Positions 5,066-6,847 of a stretch of 6,847 bases of DNA are shown here, in pieces. Position numbers and translations under genes: made by a program. The notes beneath the pieces were generated by a model. That model was not told the origin of the DNA. It worked only from the letters and a program-made list of their open reading frames with translations, and searched no databases. Every line of letters starts with the position of its first letter. Position 1 is the first letter of the stretch. This DNA is from Clostridia bacterium (lineage in GTDB: Bacteria; Bacillota; Clostridia; CAKSNL01; HGM11501): positions 1-6,847 of the forward strand of contig JAFPCL010000101.1 in the NCBI GenBank assembly GCA_017390225.1, read 5' to 3'.

Positions 5066-6847
5066 ATGCAGAAAGAAAAACGTATCCTCGAAAAATGCAA
5101 GAAACGTCTTGTGGATAAAGCAAAAAGAAAAGAAGTGCTATTGCCGCAAGAGCAGTGGCTGTATGATAACATTCCCATGCTCTTAAAAGATATTCCGGCA
5201 CTTCCGCCAAAATATAAGCCCCTCAAAAAAGAAGCGGCACGGCTTTTGCCGATTTCGCCCTTGAGGGAAGAAACACTGGCACGAAAGCTTCGAAAGCAAA
5301 AGCTTAGTCTCACGGAAGACGATGTTTTTATGTTGCCTTCTGTTTTAAAAGCACTGTATTTTGATCAGGCGGTCATGTGTGCAAGCAGTCCCGAAAAAGC
5401 AAAAACCGATGACATCAAAGAAGCCATCACCGGCTTTCGGGCGGCAGATCGGCTCAATATGAAAGTCCTTCACCCCATGATCAGCCCCGTTGCCGCTTTA
5501 TTTTCAAAAGATGCCCTTTTTGCGGCATCTTCTCATGAAACCCGCCTTTCCTACATCCGTGCCGTCAAAGCACTCAGCACCGCTTCGGGGCTTACGGAAG
5601 TCGTAGTTGCCAAAAAAGCACTCTCTTATGCGGAGAACGATTTAAGCGCTCTTCTTCTCGGCGAAAAGAAAAACGATTTTCGCCTGTTTTTGGGGCTGAA
5701 AAAAGAAAAACGCATTTCGCCTTCCCTGTATGTGTGGCTTTTGCTGGGCACGGTGTATGCCGCTTCTTTTCTTTTTTATTTGTGGACGGATTCGGTGACA
5801 TTGGTGGCACTGGCAAGGTTTTTGCTGATTGGGCTGTTTTCCGCCATCTTCTCTCGCCTGCTCCTGTTTCGAAAACCTGCACGGCCGCTTCCGCGGCTAT
5901 CCTTGGACAACGGGATTCCGCCGGAGGGCAAAACCGTTATCGTGACGCCCGTTTTCATGGGGGACTCACAGGATGCAAAGCCCTTGATTGACAAGCTCGC
6001 CGAAGCCGCTTGCCTCTCCCCCGAAAATAACCTTGTGTTTGCACTTTTGGTGGATTTTAAAGAAAGCCGCGATAAAGAAACGGAAGCAGATCAAGCTCTT
6101 TTATCGGCACTCAAAGACGGCATGGCTTCCCTCCAAGAAACCTTTGGGGATCGGTTTGTCTGCTTGGTGCGGCACCGTGAGCCGTGCGCCGATGGGCTGT
6201 TTCGCCCCAAGGAGCGAAAACGTGGGGCACTTTTGGCACTGGTTCGCTTGCTGACCAAAAACGATACGGCGACCTTCCGCTATATTTCCTCTCCCGCACT
6301 GTTACAGGATGTCCGCTATGTCATCACATTGGATCGAGATACGGTGCTTCCCTTGGGGGCGGCAAAAAAGCTGATTGGCACCATGATGCATCCCTTGAAT
6401 CGCCCCGTGGTGCAAAACGGCATCGTAAGGCGTGGTTATGGGGTGATTCAGCCACGAATTGCCGTAGATTTTAACGAAGGACACCGCACCTTCTTTTCCG
6501 CCGTGTACTCCGGTGGCGGTGGGCTTGACCCTTACTCTGCCGCCGCTTCGGATTTTTATCAGGAAATATTCGAAGAAGGCATCTACACGGGCAAGGGTAT
6601 CTTTGACCCCAAGGTTTTTGAAGAAGTCCTGTCCGGTGCCATTCCCGAAAATCGCGTGCTCAGCCATGACCTTTTGGAGGGCTCTTTTGTGCGGTGCGGT
6701 CTTTGCAGTGATATTTTCCTTCTGGACGGCTACCCCTCGTCCTATCTGTCCTTTTCCACACGCCAGCACCGCTGGATTCGCGGTGATTGGCAACTTTTGC
6801 CCTGGCTTCTGCATCAAGTCCGTATGCTTTCGGGGCGAGGAAAAAAT
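5066..6847 (+). CDS. Cyclic beta-1,2-glucan synthase-like protein (GT84, NdvB/Cgs type), N-terminal part
   Basis: Membrane glycosyltransferase expected to polymerise glucose from UDP-glucose into beta-1,2-glucan. Seen: 594 codons, open at the window end. Residues 1-218 are basic and soluble. TM1 is at about 219-240 and TM2 at about 244-268. The GT84 domain begins near residue 289 (KTVIVTPVFM), with KERKRGALLALVRLL (382-396), TLDRDT (421-426, the DxD-type metal/nucleotide site), IAVDF and SGGGGLDPYSAAASDFYQ (482-499), GIYTGKGIFD (505-514), LSHDLLEG (532-539) and RQHRWIRGDWQLLPW (566-580, the QxxRW-type motif). The ATG at 5066 has AGGGAGG 10 bases upstream. Known: full family members run to well over 2,000 residues, with a later cyclisation/phosphorylase-like GH94 region, which is not visible here. 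The part before TM1 looks shorter than the roughly 400 residues of the proteobacterial enzymes. The product (cyclic or linear) and its role cannot be settled from this half. Confidence 0.9.
   Translation, partial: MQKEKRILEKCKKRLVDKAKRKEVLLPQEQWLYDNIPMLLKDIPALPPKYKPLKKEAARLLPISPLREETLARKLRKQKLSLTEDDVFMLPSVLKALYFDQAVMCASSPEKAKTDDIKEAITGFRAADRLNMKVLHPMISPVAALFSKDALFAASSHETRLSYIRAVKALSTASGLTEVVVAKKALSYAENDLSALLLGEKKNDFRLFLGLKKEKRISPSLYVWLLLGTVYAASFLFYLWTDSVTLVALARFLLIGLFSAIFSRLLLFRKPARPLPRLSLDNGIPPEGKTVIVTPVFMGDSQDAKPLIDKLAEAACLSPENNLVFALLVDFKESRDKETEADQALLSALKDGMASLQETFGDRFVCLVRHREPCADGLFRPKERKRGALLALVRLLTKNDTATFRYISSPALLQDVRYVITLDRDTVLPLGAAKKLIGTMMHPLNRPVVQNGIVRRGYGVIQPRIAVDFNEGHRTFFSAVYSGGGGLDPYSAAASDFYQEIFEEGIYTGKGIFDPKVFEEVLSGAIPENRVLSHDLLEGSFVRCGLCSDIFLLDGYPSSYLSFSTRQHRWIRGDWQLLPWLLHQVRMLSGRGKN

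Noticed and set aside
4923..5313. Two overlapping minus-strand open frames around the start of the GT84 gene
   Set aside because: They are antisense to the GT84 N-terminus, lack ribosome sites and show no family resemblance.
6302..6817. Minus-strand open frame (171 codons) opposite the GT84 gene
   Set aside because: The plus-strand frame carries the GT84 motifs throughout this stretch; the antisense frame has no recognisable domain or start signal.
1..6847. Search by eye for tRNA, rRNA, CRISPR repeats, insertion-sequence ends and transposase or phage genes
   Set aside because: None was found; gene order, spacing and codon use look like ordinary chromosome.

Overview
The window reads as chromosome from an anaerobic member of the Bacillota with moderate G+C. 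The signs are AGGAGG-type ribosome binding sites, TTG start codons, a CdaR/PucR-type regulator, a DUF3343 protein paired with an EF2568-type aminotransferase, and an EnvC/PcsB-like partner for FtsEX. A Negativicutes or Clostridia source would fit, but this is inference. I see no mobile element, tRNA, rRNA or CRISPR array.

Left half, minus strand (3296 down to 1): an apparent operon. It opens with a CdaR/PucR-type helix-turn-helix regulator. This is followed after 17 bases by ftsE, then ftsX (overlapping ftsE by 20 bases from a TTG start), then after 13 bases an EnvC/PcsB/CwlO-type coiled-coil exported protein that leaves the window at base 1. FtsE (ATPase) and FtsX (membrane subunit) form the complex that controls septal or lateral peptidoglycan hydrolysis, and the coiled-coil protein is its expected extracellular partner. 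A good sigma-A-type promoter sits directly upstream of the regulator gene.

Centre, plus strand (3365 to 4881): a second promoter, back to back with the first (their -35 boxes are 7 bases apart), drives a two-gene unit. It encodes an 84-residue DUF3343 (putative Se/S carrier-like) protein and a class V aminotransferase/cysteine desulfurase of the EF2568 type. The unit ends in a near-perfect hairpin terminator whose loop contains the stop codon. The pair suggests mobilisation and carriage of sulfur or selenium.

Right part (4882 to 6847): an intergenic region of about 185 bases holds an excellent minus-strand promoter pointing back at the symmetrical terminator, which predicts an RNA of about 105 nt. 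A weaker plus-strand promoter has an overlapping -10 region, and a leader hairpin lies next to the ribosome binding site of the last gene. That gene is the first 594 codons of a GT84 cyclic beta-1,2-glucan synthase-like (NdvB/Cgs) protein. It contains an N-terminal cytosolic region, two membrane helices and most of the glycosyltransferase domain, and it continues beyond the window.

The genes are mostly of recognisable families. The least explained elements are the predicted small RNA, the face-to-face overlapping promoters beside it, and the placement of a sugar-acid-type regulator at the head of a cell-division operon.
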